Shown here: one piece after another, positions 9,318 to 18,930 of the stretch
Layout of the letters: each line of letters starts with the position of its first letter
Position numbering within the stretch: position 1 is the first letter of the stretch
Assembly (NCBI RefSeq): GCF_002749975.1
Contig: NZ_PEIG01000002.1
Coordinates: 372,001-436,000 of the forward strand
Reading direction: 5' to 3'
DNA length: 64,000 bases
Source: Gloeocapsopsis sp. IPPAS B-1203
Lineage (GTDB): Bacteria > Cyanobacteriota > Cyanobacteriia > Cyanobacteriales > Chroococcidiopsidaceae
The notes under the pieces: model-generated
Databases searched by the model: none
Seen by the model: only the letters and a program-made list of their open reading frames with translations
What the model was told of the DNA's origin: nothing
Made by a program: the position numbers and the translations under genes

Positions 9318-9632
9318 CTAAACACGAAACTGTTCTACTGCTTGTCTGTAATGGATTGGCAGCACAGACTCGACGTTTTCATGAGGACGAGCAATCACAT
9401 GGTATGAGAGTAGTAACTCTTCTTCTGTATTAACTCGTTTTACCGAATCTACCCCTGCATTCACTGAGGTTTGCACTTCCGACACATCTCCTCTGACAAT
9501 AATAGTATATCGAGCACTGCTTACTTTTTCGTAACCTACCAAGGTTACACGAGCAGCTTTTACCATGGCATCTGCTACTGCTAAAGCAGGAGGAAGACCC
9601 TTAACTTCAACCATACCAACTGCTGCTGGCAT
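9318..9632 (-). CDS. ccmK: Carboxysome shell hexamer protein CcmK (non-K1/K2 paralogue)
   Basis: This is a single BMC-domain protein of 104 aa forming hexameric tiles of the carboxysome shell. [24 protein letters not shown] and ARPHENVE are conserved with CcmK1/K2. The pore loop after Lys36 reads VSSAR where CcmK1/K2 have IGSGR, and there are two extra residues in the [11 protein letters not shown] segment. It stands alone, away from any ccm operon, as satellite CcmK3-K6 genes do. Which paralogue it is cannot be settled by eye. An AGGAGA ribosome-binding site precedes the start. Confidence 0.88.
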   Translation of the reverse strand: MPAAVGMVEVKGLPPALAVADAMVKAARVTLVGYEKVSSARYTIIVRGDVSEVQTSVNAGVDSVKRVNTEEELLLSYHVIARPHENVESVLPIHYRQAVEQFRV

Positions 9633-10056
9633 CTTTTATCTCCTAAACTGAGCGAATCAATGACACTGACTGTAAGCAGCAAAATGTTGATATCCCAATT
9701 GCTGCTGATGAATATACTGCCAGCACACGAAAAATAAGCTAGAGCGCTTCTAGCGTAACTGTTTTATGTCTTCTAGTAAAGAGTGTCTGATTGCCTTTAT
9801 AAGCTCTACTATTCCCTATTTGCTGCTGTAGTTGAGAGAATTTTGATATCAATTACGTTGAATTACTATGATTAATTCAGGTCAAATAGCTGCCAATTTT
9901 CCTATTTCTATCTGGGATAATCTAGTTAATTTGTTAGTGTTTTGTGCAAATCAATACTGTTTAAAACGTAAATAATGCATTGTGAAATAGCTTGCTCTAC
10001 AATTTTAAACAAGACCATTTTTACAGTTTATTTTTAACTAATTTTAAGTAGATGAA
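9633..10056. other. Intergenic region upstream of ccmK
   Basis: About 420 bp of AT-rich sequence between ccmK and the rhodanese-like gene. It should contain the ccmK promoter. No open frame, hairpin or repeat stands out. Confidence 0.4.
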
Positions 10057-10437
10057 TTAAATTGATAATGTCTGCACAAGCGATTCAATAGGATAGCCAA
10101 CTGCTTTCCAAGCAGCAACACCGCCTCGTATTTGTGATACATTCTGATATCCCACGGCTTGCAATTTTTGTGCTGCTAGTGCAGTTTCTTCATCAGTTTC
10201 GCCGTAAATATAAATATCACGCGTCAGTTCCAAAGTAGATAGGGTACGGTCTGCTAACTCTACTAGTGGTATAGGAATTGCTCCTAAAATATGACTATAG
10301 TTATACTCACTGCGATCGCGTACGTCGATGATTGTGAGCGCTGGATCTCCCCAATCTAACCTTGTTTTCAAGTCATAAACGAGTGAGTGGGCTTGTAAAG
10401 GTGGTGGAGTAGGAATAATTCCTAAAAATCTATGCAT
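10057..10437 (-). CDS. Rhodanese-domain protein lacking the catalytic cysteine
   Basis: The protein is 126 aa and consists almost wholly of one rhodanese fold: TIIDVRDRSEYNYSHILGAIPIPL, then IYIYGETDEET, and IRGGVAAWKAVGYPIE. The active-site loop that normally reads CxxGxR after the fourth strand is GETDEET here, without cysteine. Sulfurtransferase activity is therefore unlikely; such inactive rhodaneses act in binding or signalling. It is monocistronic. Confidence 0.8.
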   Translation of the reverse strand: MHRFLGIIPTPPPLQAHSLVYDLKTRLDWGDPALTIIDVRDRSEYNYSHILGAIPIPLVELADRTLSTLELTRDIYIYGETDEETALAAQKLQAVGYQNVSQIRGGVAAWKAVGYPIESLVQTLSI

Positions 10438-10638
10438 AGATTTGTCATTTTTGCTCCCTTCTCTTGAAATGTAACAACTATTTTTACAATTCGCAATTTC
10501 TTGTATAAATAATGACTTGATTATTTAAAAAATAGAAAAATTCATCTATCTTAAGAGAGTTTTTTATATGTAAATGTAGAAAAAAGTGCTAGAAACATTA
10601 ATGTCTAGCACACCCAAAATTGAAGTACACAAAACAAA

Positions 10639-11064
10639 TTAACGAGAACGAGGAGTCGTCAAAATGTCCCAAGCAGCTTTAGCAGCATCTGCTAAGCGAT
10701 CGCCCAAGTCAGCGACTTCTTTAACAACTGATTGCCAGTTCTTCTCAGCTTCTTTCTGAATCAAATAAAAAGAGTATTCAATGCGATCGCGCTCGATAAG
10801 TTGATTGCCTTCAATCGTTTCCCGTGCTCGGCGTACGGCATTAAGATATGCTTCACGAGTGAGTGTTCCTGCTGATTGCGCTTCTACTTGAGCGCGTTTT
10901 TTAAGGGCGTCTATTAAAGCTTTCGTTTCATTTTTGAGATCGTCACTTTCCCCAGCCATTTCAGTGTCCACAAGTTCGTTGGTTTGGGGACTTATTTCGT
11001 TGGTTGATTGTGGAATAATTTGAACTTCTACAGAAGTATCAGTGTTATTGGGTTCAGAAGTCAT
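10639..11064 (-). CDS. Conserved cyanobacterial hypothetical protein
   Basis: Not recognised. The 141 aa fall into a Thr/Asn/Glu-rich disordered N-terminus (about 45 residues) and a charged helical C-terminus (NETKALIDALKKRAQVEAQ through EVADLGDRLADAAKAAWDIL) likely to form helices or a coiled coil. There is no signal peptide or membrane segment. It lies just downstream of htpX (50 bp) on the same strand, so the two may be co-transcribed. Confidence 0.6.
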   Translation of the reverse strand: MTSEPNNTDTSVEVQIIPQSTNEISPQTNELVDTEMAGESDDLKNETKALIDALKKRAQVEAQSAGTLTREAYLNAVRRARETIEGNQLIERDRIEYSFYLIQKEAEKNWQSVVKEVADLGDRLADAAKAAWDILTTPRSR

Positions 11065-11113
11065 GGTTATCTCTCCTAGTGTGATGGCTGATTAAATGAC
11101 ATAGAAGCTTTGA

Positions 11114-11998
11114 TTATCGCTCAAAAGAAAATTTAGATGGCGATTGAGGAAGTTCTTGTTCTAATTCCAATAACTGTTGAACTCGCGCTTCTGTTGGTGG
11201 GTGACTAGAAAACAAGTTACTTAAAAACTGACCAGAGATAGAATTTACAATTAACAGCGGCTCAAAAGCTGGATTAGCATTCATGGGTAACTGACGTGCT
11301 GTACTCTCCAAGCGTTGTAAGGCACGAGCTAATGCTCTTGGATTTTGCGTAATTCTAGCAGCTCCCGCGTCTGCCTCAAACTCTCGCGTGCGTGAGATAG
11401 CTAACTGAATGATAGTTGCCGCCATTGGCGCTAAAAAAATTGTTAGAAGTAAGCCCAGAGGATTTGCTCCGCGATTGCCATCGCGTGAAGCAGGAAACCA
11501 TAAGCTGTAGCTGACGATTTGTGCCAACATCGCAATTGCACCACCAAGTGTAGCTGCCACAGCTTGAGTTAGGGTGTCGCGATTAGCAATATGAGTTAGC
11601 TCATGAGCAATGACGCCTTCAAGTTCATCTTCAGGTAGTGCTTGTAAAATGCCTTCTGTAACTGCTACTGCGGCATGTTCAGGATCGCGTCCTGTCGCAA
11701 AAGCATTCGCAGCAGGGCTGGGAACAATATAAATTCCTGGCATTGGTAAATTGGCGCGATCGCATAAGCGTTGTACCATCCGATGCAAATCTGGTGCTTG
11801 ATTAAAGCTTACTAGTTGTGCGCGGTATGCTGCCAAAGCAATTTTATCTGATTGATACCACGATACTAAGTTTGTCACTGCTGCTAAGGCTATACCAATA
11901 ACGACACCACCCAGCCCGCCAATGACCCAGTAGCTAATTGCAATCAGTAAACCACTCAGCAAACCTAAGAGCGCAACGGTTCTCAATTGATTTTTCAT
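11114..11998 (-). CDS. htpX: HtpX-like M48 zinc metalloprotease
   Basis: This is a membrane metalloprotease for quality control of membrane proteins. Two N-terminal membrane helices (residues about 7-45) precede the zinc motif HELTH in EGVIAHELTHIANRD, with a third Glu ligand in TREFEADAGAA. Further membrane segments follow the HExxH (LTQAVAATLGGAIAMLAQIV; GLLLTIFLAPMAATIIQL). The C-terminal FSSHPPTEARVQQL is typical of HtpX. At 294 aa it is full length. Confidence 0.9.
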   Translation of the reverse strand: MKNQLRTVALLGLLSGLLIAISYWVIGGLGGVVIGIALAAVTNLVSWYQSDKIALAAYRAQLVSFNQAPDLHRMVQRLCDRANLPMPGIYIVPSPAANAFATGRDPEHAAVAVTEGILQALPEDELEGVIAHELTHIANRDTLTQAVAATLGGAIAMLAQIVSYSLWFPASRDGNRGANPLGLLLTIFLAPMAATIIQLAISRTREFEADAGAARITQNPRALARALQRLESTARQLPMNANPAFEPLLIVNSISGQFLSNLFSSHPPTEARVQQLLELEQELPQSPSKFSFER

Positions 11999-11999
11999 A

Positions 12000-12377
12000 T
12001 CATTGATCCTAACAATGCTGTTTTTTCGTAATAATTCACGTTTAGTTACAGCATTCCTTAAGTTGCACTTTGATTGTATCGACCTAAACTCAGATTCTGG
12101 GGAAGAAAATGCTAATAACTAGGTACGGTTTTGCCTACTAATCAAGTGTGAATTTGAGCAATAGTCTAGCGACTGAACTAGAGTTATGAGCTAAAGCAAA
12201 ACTATCTATGTAGATAGATGGAATTTTGATTCGTTGCCAGGAAGTGCTAAAAGAGAGATGATTACTACTGCGATCAGTATGAGTAAAAAAAGCTTATGCT
12301 GATCATCTGAAATTTAGTCAGATTACATAGACTAAAAGCAGCCATTTTTTGCACTTTCTGGTTCAGGACGGTAGGCT
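12000..12377. other. Divergent htpX-mgtE intergenic region
   Basis: About 380 bp between divergently transcribed genes. It must hold both promoters. A small perfect hairpin CTATCTA-TG-TAGATAG lies at 12203-12218. I saw no convincing magnesium riboswitch. Confidence 0.4.
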
Positions 12378-13778
12378 TTGACTGAAACTAACAACTTCTC
12401 CTCATCATTTCAGGATGTTTCGCGCAAAGAACTGCGAGAGTTAGTGCGTAATCAACTGCGATCGCTCCTCGAACGAGGGGATTTGCAGGGAGCCAAGGCG
12501 ATTTTAGAACCAGTACAGCCTGCAGATATTGCTGAGGCAATTGAAGGATTGCCTGAAGCAATGCAAGCTCTGGCATTTCGCTTGCTATCCAAAAGCGAAG
12601 CAATTGAAGTGTATGAATACCTTGACACGAGTGTTCAGGAAGCACTGATTGTAGAGTTTAAAAGTCAAGACGTTCTAGATATTGTTGATAAAATGTCACC
12701 CGATGACCGAGCGCGGTTGTTTGATGAATTACCAGCTAAGTTTGTGACTCGGCTTTTAGAGCAACTAAGTCCCACCGAACGCCAAGCTACAGCTCAGTTA
12801 CTCGGTTATGAAGCGGGTACGGCTGGGCGAATTATGACACCTGAGTTGATTTCTTTGAAAGAAGATTTTACGGCAACTCAAGCATTAGAGCGAATTCGTC
12901 GCCTAGCAAATGCAACAGAGACAATTTACTACTTATATATTACAGACGCGGCAAGACGTCTGACAGGTATTTTATCTCTGCGCGAGTTAGTCACAGCTCA
13001 ACCACAGCAAAGAATTGGCGAAATTATGACTCGCGAGGTGGTATTTGTTTATACTGACGCCGATCAAGAAGAAGTGGCTCGGTTAATTCAACGCTATGAC
13101 TTTTTGGCTGTACCTGTAGTAGATCGCGAACAACGTCTTGTTGGGATTGTAACGGTCGATGACATAATTGATATTTTAGAGCAAGAAACCACTGAAGATA
13201 TTTACACTTTGGGCGGTGGTGTCCAATCTGGAGGAGACAACTATTTTCAAACTGATTTAATTACAGTTGCACGCAAGCGCGTTGTTTGGTTATTTGTGCT
13301 GCTGTTAACAAATACTGTTACAGGGACAATCATTAAGTCTGAAGAAGAGATTTTACAGAAAGTCGTCACTCTTGCTGCTTTTATTCCTCTATTGACTGGT
13401 ACTGGCGGTAATGTTGGGGCGCAGTCATCAACTGTCGTCATTCGCGGAATGAATACTGATGAGATTAACGCGCTAGGTCCTTTTCATGTAGTATGGCGAG
13501 AAGCGATCGCCGGAGCTTTGTTAGGCTCGATGCTAGGTAGCATAGCAACGATCTGGAGTTACTTTTTGCAAGGAAGTTGGTCAGTGGCGATCGCTGTCGG
13601 ACTAAGTTTAGTATCAATTTCTATTTTGGCTTCAGTGTCTGGTTCGGCACTACCATTTTTGTTTCGTTCACTGCGTTTAGACCCAGCTTTAATGTCTGCA
13701 CCCTTTATCACAACAGCAGTTGACGTGCTGGGGGTACTCATCTACTTTAACTTAGCAAGAGCAATTCTCCGGCTATAG
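12378..13778 (+). CDS. mgtE: Magnesium transporter MgtE
   Basis: This is a Mg2+-gated Mg2+ channel of the inner membrane. The order is MgtE_N superhelical domain (residues about 30-135), a CBS pair (about 140-265, GRIMTPELISL and IGEIMTREVVFV) and five membrane helices (about 290-465) with the pore signature PLLTGTGGNVGAQSSTVVIRG. At 466 aa it is complete. The only in-frame start upstream of the conserved N-terminus is TTG; family members begin with the same MTETN-like sequence, so the TTG is accepted. Confidence 0.93.
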   Translation: MTETNNFSSSFQDVSRKELRELVRNQLRSLLERGDLQGAKAILEPVQPADIAEAIEGLPEAMQALAFRLLSKSEAIEVYEYLDTSVQEALIVEFKSQDVLDIVDKMSPDDRARLFDELPAKFVTRLLEQLSPTERQATAQLLGYEAGTAGRIMTPELISLKEDFTATQALERIRRLANATETIYYLYITDAARRLTGILSLRELVTAQPQQRIGEIMTREVVFVYTDADQEEVARLIQRYDFLAVPVVDREQRLVGIVTVDDIIDILEQETTEDIYTLGGGVQSGGDNYFQTDLITVARKRVVWLFVLLLTNTVTGTIIKSEEEILQKVVTLAAFIPLLTGTGGNVGAQSSTVVIRGMNTDEINALGPFHVVWREAIAGALLGSMLGSIATIWSYFLQGSWSVAIAVGLSLVSISILASVSGSALPFLFRSLRLDPALMSAPFITTAVDVLGVLIYFNLARAILRL

Positions 13779-13788
13779 AACTAATGAA

Positions 13789-14043
13789 TTACAACTCAGA
13801 AGGCGTGTCGGGTGCAACCACTTCACCTCCTAACTGTAGCGGCATTTCTTGTTCGTCAATCAATTCACTCAGTTCTTTTACTTGTAAGTTCATTTGCTCG
13901 CAGGCTACTTTAAGTTCTTTAGCAAATGCATTCACATCTCCACCATAGCCACATTGATAAGCCGCAGTTTCGATTCCTTGCTTAGCATTGGCTCTGGCAC
14001 AGTCTACTAAATCGGTGCCTTGCAATGGTGTATTTGATGGCAT
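13789..14043 (-). CDS. Small conserved hypothetical protein
   Basis: Not recognised. The 84 aa are acidic with three cysteines (VDCARA, YQCGYGG, VACEQM) in the N-terminal two-thirds and a helical segment VACEQMNLQVKELSELIDE. There is no signal peptide. It is convergent with mgtE, whose stop is only 10 bp away. Confidence 0.55.
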   Translation of the reverse strand: MPSNTPLQGTDLVDCARANAKQGIETAAYQCGYGGDVNAFAKELKVACEQMNLQVKELSELIDEQEMPLQLGGEVVAPDTPSEL

Positions 14044-14125
14044 AACTTACTTATCGTTACTTACTCAATGATTGATAGAGTAGCAATTGAACGTACTAGA
14101 GACATCCTTCTTGTGGAAGAAGCGC

Positions 14126-15343
14126 TTAGGAGGGAGACAGTGGCGGTTCTTCAGTAGATCCATTGTTTTGCTGCCAATATTTCCAAGCACTGTACGCTAG
14201 AGTGACAACACCAGTCACGATTGCTTTTTCGTCTACTTCAAATTGCGGGTGGTGTAAGGGATGATTAATCTTTCTATCTGGGTAGCCTACCCCCAAACGA
14301 AACATGACTCCAGGAGCCTTTTCCAGATAAACTGAGAAATCTTCTGCACCTAAAGATGGTTCAGGTAAAATTTGGACGCGATCGCTTCCCCAAGCTTCTT
14401 CTGCTGCAATCTGCAACAGTTGTGCTAAAGATAAATCATTATTCACTCCAGGAACTCCAAGATTGTACTTTACCTCACACCGCGCGCCATAGCCTTGGCA
14501 AACATTCGCAACCATTTGTGAAATCCAACTCGGTAACTTTGCTCGAGTTTCTGGATGCAGCGATCGCACTGTTCCTAATAACTTAACTTGATCGGCAATT
14601 ACATTCGGTGCTCTACCACCTTGAATTTGACCGATCGTTAACACGATCGGGTGTAGAGGGTTTTGTGTGCGACTAATAGCTTGTTGTAATGTTGTAATCA
14701 CTTGGGAAGCAATCCAAATCGCATCAATTGCTTCATGAGGTCGTGCGCCGTGTCCTGATTCCCCAATAATAATAATTTCTAACTCATCAGCAGCAGCAGT
14801 CAATGCTCCGTAGCGCACTCCAATAGAACCAGCAGGAATTGAAGGAAAAACATGAAGCGAAAAAACTGCTGAAACGTTTTCCATAACTCCGTCAGCAACC
14901 ATCCAGCTAGCACCTTGGGCGATTTCCTCTGCTGGCTGAAACAAAAACCTGACATTTCCTGGTAAGTGTTCAGCAATTCGTGACAAAACCATTGCTGTGC
15001 CTAGCCCTACTGTTGTGTGGACGTCATGACCGCACGCATGCATGATTCCTGGTGTTCGAGAAGCATACTCTAACCCAGTTCGTTCCTGAATTGGTAAAGC
15101 ATCCATGTCAGCACGGATTGCTAACAATCGAGAGTCACAACCTCCTCCTTGCACCTCTCCAATAACGCCTGTTCTTCCTACCCCTTCTCTGACATGAATT
15201 CCACAGGATGATAGGACTCCTGCTACAAAAGCAGCCGTTTGATACTCTTGACCACTTAATTCTGGATGAATGTGAATATGGCGACGAATTTCAATCAGGC
15301 GCGGTGCTAGTTCAGTTGCTATCTCTTTTATCTGGGTGAGCAT
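14126..15343 (-). CDS. M20-family metal-dependent amidohydrolase
   Basis: The protein is 405 aa, in the hippurate hydrolase/N-acyl-amino-acid amidohydrolase group. Metal-binding motifs are visible: RRHIHIHPELSGQE, the MHACGHDVHT loop with its Cys and His ligands, and QPAEEIAQGA with the catalytic Glu pair. GAEDFSVYLEKAPG and NHPLHHPQFEVDE complete the second half of the active site. It contains the inserted dimerisation domain (GESGHGARPHEAID). It is cytosolic; the acyl-amino-acid substrate is not determinable. Confidence 0.88.
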   Translation of the reverse strand: MLTQIKEIATELAPRLIEIRRHIHIHPELSGQEYQTAAFVAGVLSSCGIHVREGVGRTGVIGEVQGGGCDSRLLAIRADMDALPIQERTGLEYASRTPGIMHACGHDVHTTVGLGTAMVLSRIAEHLPGNVRFLFQPAEEIAQGASWMVADGVMENVSAVFSLHVFPSIPAGSIGVRYGALTAAADELEIIIIGESGHGARPHEAIDAIWIASQVITTLQQAISRTQNPLHPIVLTIGQIQGGRAPNVIADQVKLLGTVRSLHPETRAKLPSWISQMVANVCQGYGARCEVKYNLGVPGVNNDLSLAQLLQIAAEEAWGSDRVQILPEPSLGAEDFSVYLEKAPGVMFRLGVGYPDRKINHPLHHPQFEVDEKAIVTGVVTLAYSAWKYWQQNNGSTEEPPLSPS

Positions 15344-15517
15344 TGATGCAATATGTAGTTACCTACTCCCCTATGATAAAGAATAGTTTAAGTTATAAAT
15401 TATTTGTGAGTAACTTCAGTTATCGATAAACAAGCTACTTCAGTAATTGTGTACTCCTTCTCTACCGAAATAGAACTATAGCTTGATTATGCTGCACAGT
15501 AATTTAGATAAATGTTT

Positions 15518-15982
15518 TTATGGATTATTAAACTGAGGGCAGTAGTGCTTAGTTGCCAAAGTAGCAATGACAGAAGAATTAATATTATCAACTTTGTTCG
15601 TAACGCCTTGTGTTTGGTACATCTTGATATCTTCTAGCAAAAGACCTGCTTCTAGTTCGTTACAAACGCTTTTTGCTTGCATGATATTAGACTCTGGGGA
15701 TTCTTGGACGCTGGCTAACAATTTATCTCGAACATCCGGATAGCCCATAACAGTACGTTTGTAATCTGCAAGGAAAGCTTGGTCGCTTTCTGCCGCATTT
15801 GTTGCTTTTGCCAAGTGGATACTGTCTAATTGACAGATTGATGCAGATAAATCGACTACTTGACCTGATTTAGTAGTGATATAACAAACGTAGTCAGCAT
15901 CTTGAGCGAGTGTTGCTGTAGAAAACCCTGGTATAAACGAGACAGCGGTAATTAAGATTGCGCCCAGACGTAAATTCTTCAT
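15518..15982 (-). CDS. Secreted hypothetical protein
   Basis: The 154 aa begin with a clear signal peptide (MKNLRLGAILITAVSF, cleavage near ATLAQ-DA). The mature part carries VCYITTKSGQVVDLSASIC, a motif I associate with small cyanobacterial exported proteins, and four cysteines that could form disulfides. Function unknown. It lies downstream of the pentapeptide-repeat gene on the same strand, separated by about 150 bp including a perfect palindrome. Confidence 0.65.
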   Translation of the reverse strand: MKNLRLGAILITAVSFIPGFSTATLAQDADYVCYITTKSGQVVDLSASICQLDSIHLAKATNAAESDQAFLADYKRTVMGYPDVRDKLLASVQESPESNIMQAKSVCNELEAGLLLEDIKMYQTQGVTNKVDNINSSVIATLATKHYCPQFNNP

Positions 15983-16095
15983 TGCGTCACCAAGTATGTT
16001 CTTCTCTAATTAATCCCAAACTTGGCAACCCAATAACAGAAATCAAAAATGACTGCTGAATTATTGTTAAAGTTAGTTTACTATTTTATTGACGA

Positions 16096-16121
16096 CAACA
16101 TCAGTATATATACTGATGTTG
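16096..16121. repeat. 26-bp perfect palindrome
   Basis: CAACATCAGTATA followed directly by its exact reverse complement. It sits 9 bp after the stop of the pentapeptide-repeat gene. Neither side has a T-tract, so it is not a canonical terminator. It could be an operator for the next gene or an mRNA-stabilising hairpin. Confidence 0.7.
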
Positions 16122-16130
16122 CAAGACAAT

Positions 16131-16610
16131 TTACCAGTAACGACGATCGGGTGTTACGACTCCATTAGGCATTGTTGTCAATCTAAACTTCGCTCCTCGG
16201 AAGTTAGTAACCAACATCCTTGCACCACGAAAATTAGCTCCCTCTAAGTTAGCAGCAATGAAACCTGCAAATGTCAAGTTTGTGTTTTCTAAGTTTGCAG
16301 TTCTGAGATTAACTCCTGTTAAAGTAGCACTTGTCAAATCAGCACCACGTAAATCTGCTACGTCTAAGTTTGCACCACTTAAATCAGCACGCGAGAGGTT
16401 GCTTTGAGATAAATTTGCGCGCATTAAGTTAGCTTCTCGGAGATTAGCGCCACTTAAATTCAGTTGATTGAGCGGTGCATCACTAAGGTCACATCGAGGA
16501 CATGCCCTAGTTTGCTTTAATTGCTCCAAGTCTTGAGGACTATATGCATATGCTGAAGCCATGAACCATACAGGAGCTAACATGACAACGGAAAGAAGAG
16601 TGAGTTTCAT
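16131..16610 (-). CDS. Exported pentapeptide-repeat protein
   Basis: The 159 aa comprise a signal peptide ([22 protein letters not shown]), a short helix with [11 protein letters not shown], and about 17 consecutive A(D/N)LxX pentapeptides (residues about 47-135) that form a right-handed quadrilateral beta helix. The tail is [13 protein letters not shown]. The CxxC before the repeats is common in exported cyanobacterial pentapeptide proteins. It is periplasmic or lumenal; function unknown. Confidence 0.85.
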   Translation of the reverse strand: MKLTLLSVVMLAPVWFMASAYAYSPQDLEQLKQTRACPRCDLSDAPLNQLNLSGANLREANLMRANLSQSNLSRADLSGANLDVADLRGADLTSATLTGVNLRTANLENTNLTFAGFIAANLEGANFRGARMLVTNFRGAKFRLTTMPNGVVTPDRRYW

Positions 16611-16938
16611 TGCGTAACTAACTGAATTACTAATTAAGTGTAATCTAGGAGGCTGTGTTAAATTTATAGCTTAAAGTCTGAGACGCTAAGCTAAAAAATG
16701 TGTTCCACTACATCAAATCTTTAAGTTTGATATTTGGTAGTGTTAACTATTGCACTAGGAAGTAGCTAATCTTAATTCAGAGAAAAATAAGGTAAAGTTC
16801 AGTATAGTTAAGAACAACTTTTAAATTGTTTTTCTTAATACTTTGATAAAAAGTTGTATAACTAGCACGAAACAAATATGGCTCAGCTACAAGTAAGTTA
16901 TTTAACTTTTTCTTGAAGCTTGAGATGCCAGAATCACT
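16611..16938. other. Intergenic region
   Basis: About 330 bp of AT-rich DNA containing the promoter side of the pentapeptide gene and the 3' flank of the kinase gene. No gene or clear hairpin was seen. Confidence 0.35.
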
Positions 16939-18618
16939 TTAGCGCCAGCCTAAAAAGCGCAATATAGGAACAACAATGTAATAGCTAATACCCAGCCAAA
17001 AGCCTAAAATCATGCCTAAAGTAGCAAAAAAAGCGATCGCAGCGGCTAAATCTAACCAAGTGGGTGACGTGGCGATCGGAAAGTTCCAAAAACCAGGGGG
17101 ATAAAGATTCAAGCTTGTCAAAAGCAAAAAAACTGCAGCACAACCAATAGCAGTAACTGTGGAGTGGAATAAATAATGGCTAGGTAAACCTAAACCCAAA
17201 GTCAGAAAAGCAACAGCGATCGCAATTGATCCGGCAATCCCAATATTACCAGTATTCCATGTCAGCAACTGCCATACTAACCAACTTAAGCTATATCCAA
17301 ATAGCCCCATTAGTGCTGCAGTTAAATACCGTCGTCGTTGACCAAAGCCACCTGCAGCGGTGAGTCCCCATGCAGTTCCCATACCAACAATTGCAAATAG
17401 CAGAACGTCTGCTACTACAGTAATTGGTGTTGCTAGTAAAAAAGTCAGTTGTTGTGATAAAAGATCAGCTAAAGCATTTCCCAGGGGCGACCAGTATGCT
17501 AGAACAAAGCCAATAAGGGTTGCTACACAACTGCCACTCGCACCTAATAGCATTTCCCAAAATGTATCAAAGCTAGCCCGCAATCCATGAGCGATCGCTT
17601 TGAGAAAAAAAACAGTTGTTTTCGACAGCCCAACTGTCAGAGAACGAAAAACAATTCGCGAATTCCAGCTATTGAGAAGGCTATTAAACCAAGATAACCA
17701 CCCTAAAGGCTTGTGCGCTTTCGTTAAGCGTTCTTGAATAATTAGTGCATTTGCTGGTCTTTGACGAACATCATCTTGCACCATATCATCTAGCAAATTA
17801 GCAACAGCAGGACTGACATGAGCAAAAGCACGCCACTGCAATTTTCCTGTCATCGGATCTTGTAAGTCTGAGATCGGTTGACCAGTCAGCATCTCAATCA
17901 TTGTCCGCCCTAGTGCGTAAAAATCTGCAGCAGGTCCAACAACCCCTCCGGCTATTTGTTCGGGTGGACTGTAACCAGAAGTAAATAATCGCGTTGAACG
18001 ATCTGCTAGGTGTGATGTTGCCGCAATCTGCTTTGCGCCACCAAAATCAATCAGAACCAGTTGTCCTGTAGATTCTCGTAGCATTAAGTTTGAAGGTTTA
18101 ATATCTCGATGGATAATCTGGCGATTGTGCAACTTGTGTAAAATCTCTATTGCCTGTTTTAACCAAGCTAAGACCCATTCTTCAGGACAACCTTGAGGAT
18201 GGTTTTCTAAAACTTCTTGTAAAGTCTGACCGTTGATTTTTTCCATTACCAGACAGGGTAATGAAAGCTGTTGAGAGTCCTCTAGATCAATCTGAAAATA
18301 GCCATCAGGTTCTACTCTCGGTACCCCTGGATGTTGCAGATGCTGAAGTACGGCTGCTTCTTGTTTAAATAACTCTAATGCCTTGGGTGAAGAGTCTATG
18401 AGAACCTTCAGAACTTGTTGAGTTTGCAACTGTAAGTCCCAAACTGCATAAATCGTGGCAAACCCCCCTGCACCTAACTTCTGTAAAGGTACATAACGAC
18501 CTTTTAACTGCAGTGGCGCACCACAGCGATCGCAAAACTTGCTTCCCCAAGTCTTCGGATAAGGACGCGGGCAATTTGGGTTAATGCAGTGAATTGCACG
18601 CTGAACCAAGTGCGACAC
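16939..18618 (-). CDS. Membrane Ser/Thr protein kinase with N-terminal zinc ribbon
   Basis: An N-terminal four-cysteine ribbon (CINPNC and FCDRCG) precedes a Hanks-type kinase domain: glycine loop LGAGGFATIY, catalytic loop IIHRDIKPSNLML, DFG motif LIDFGGAK and SPPEQ in the activation segment. The C-terminal 200 residues carry several hydrophobic segments (CVATLIGFVLAYW; LLATPITVVADVLLFAIVG; SIAIAVAFLTLGLGL; DLAAAIAFFATLGMILGF). This layout is common in cyanobacterial kinases. The GTG at 18618 gives an MSHLVQRAIHCINPNC start; a TTG at 18627 is an alternative. Target unknown. Confidence 0.85.
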   Translation of the reverse strand: MSHLVQRAIHCINPNCPRPYPKTWGSKFCDRCGAPLQLKGRYVPLQKLGAGGFATIYAVWDLQLQTQQVLKVLIDSSPKALELFKQEAAVLQHLQHPGVPRVEPDGYFQIDLEDSQQLSLPCLVMEKINGQTLQEVLENHPQGCPEEWVLAWLKQAIEILHKLHNRQIIHRDIKPSNLMLRESTGQLVLIDFGGAKQIAATSHLADRSTRLFTSGYSPPEQIAGGVVGPAADFYALGRTMIEMLTGQPISDLQDPMTGKLQWRAFAHVSPAVANLLDDMVQDDVRQRPANALIIQERLTKAHKPLGWLSWFNSLLNSWNSRIVFRSLTVGLSKTTVFFLKAIAHGLRASFDTFWEMLLGASGSCVATLIGFVLAYWSPLGNALADLLSQQLTFLLATPITVVADVLLFAIVGMGTAWGLTAAGGFGQRRRYLTAALMGLFGYSLSWLVWQLLTWNTGNIGIAGSIAIAVAFLTLGLGLPSHYLFHSTVTAIGCAAVFLLLTSLNLYPPGFWNFPIATSPTWLDLAAAIAFFATLGMILGFWLGISYYIVVPILRFLGWR

Positions 18619-18836
18619 AACTATCAAAATAAGCAGGCTTTCTCGATTTTACACAATACTACGTTAAGACTCTTGAAACTTATCTTTACTCAAGACAAGG
18701 TTTTTAAAATTATTCTATTTTGTCAGCTCTTACCTGAAACTCAATAGACATTGAATGCTATATTTACGATGAAGCAGAAATTTTATATCTTGTATAGTAA
18801 TTTCAACTAATTTATGAAGATCTCTCTAACTCTTTT

Positions 18837-18868
18837 TTTGCGTACTTTGCGTGCTTTGTGGTTCGTTC
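18837..18868. repeat. Short dispersed repeat with 9-bp tandem unit
   Basis: TTTGCGTAC, TTTGCGTGC and TTTGTGGTT follow each other directly, then CGTTC. From memory, variants of this string are scattered through cyanobacterial intergenic regions. Only one copy is present here. It lies in the 300-bp gap between the kinase gene and the WecG-type gene, which otherwise shows nothing notable. Confidence 0.4.
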
Positions 18869-18930
18869 CAAATAAAGCTTACAACTCAAATAAAATTACT
18901 ATATTACACTTATTTAACTTAAGGTAAGAC

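Noticed and set aside
12000-12377. Possible magnesium riboswitch before mgtE
   Set aside because: Only a 7-bp hairpin is visible; the conserved elements of the known Mg2+ leaders were not found, and the region is a divergent promoter.
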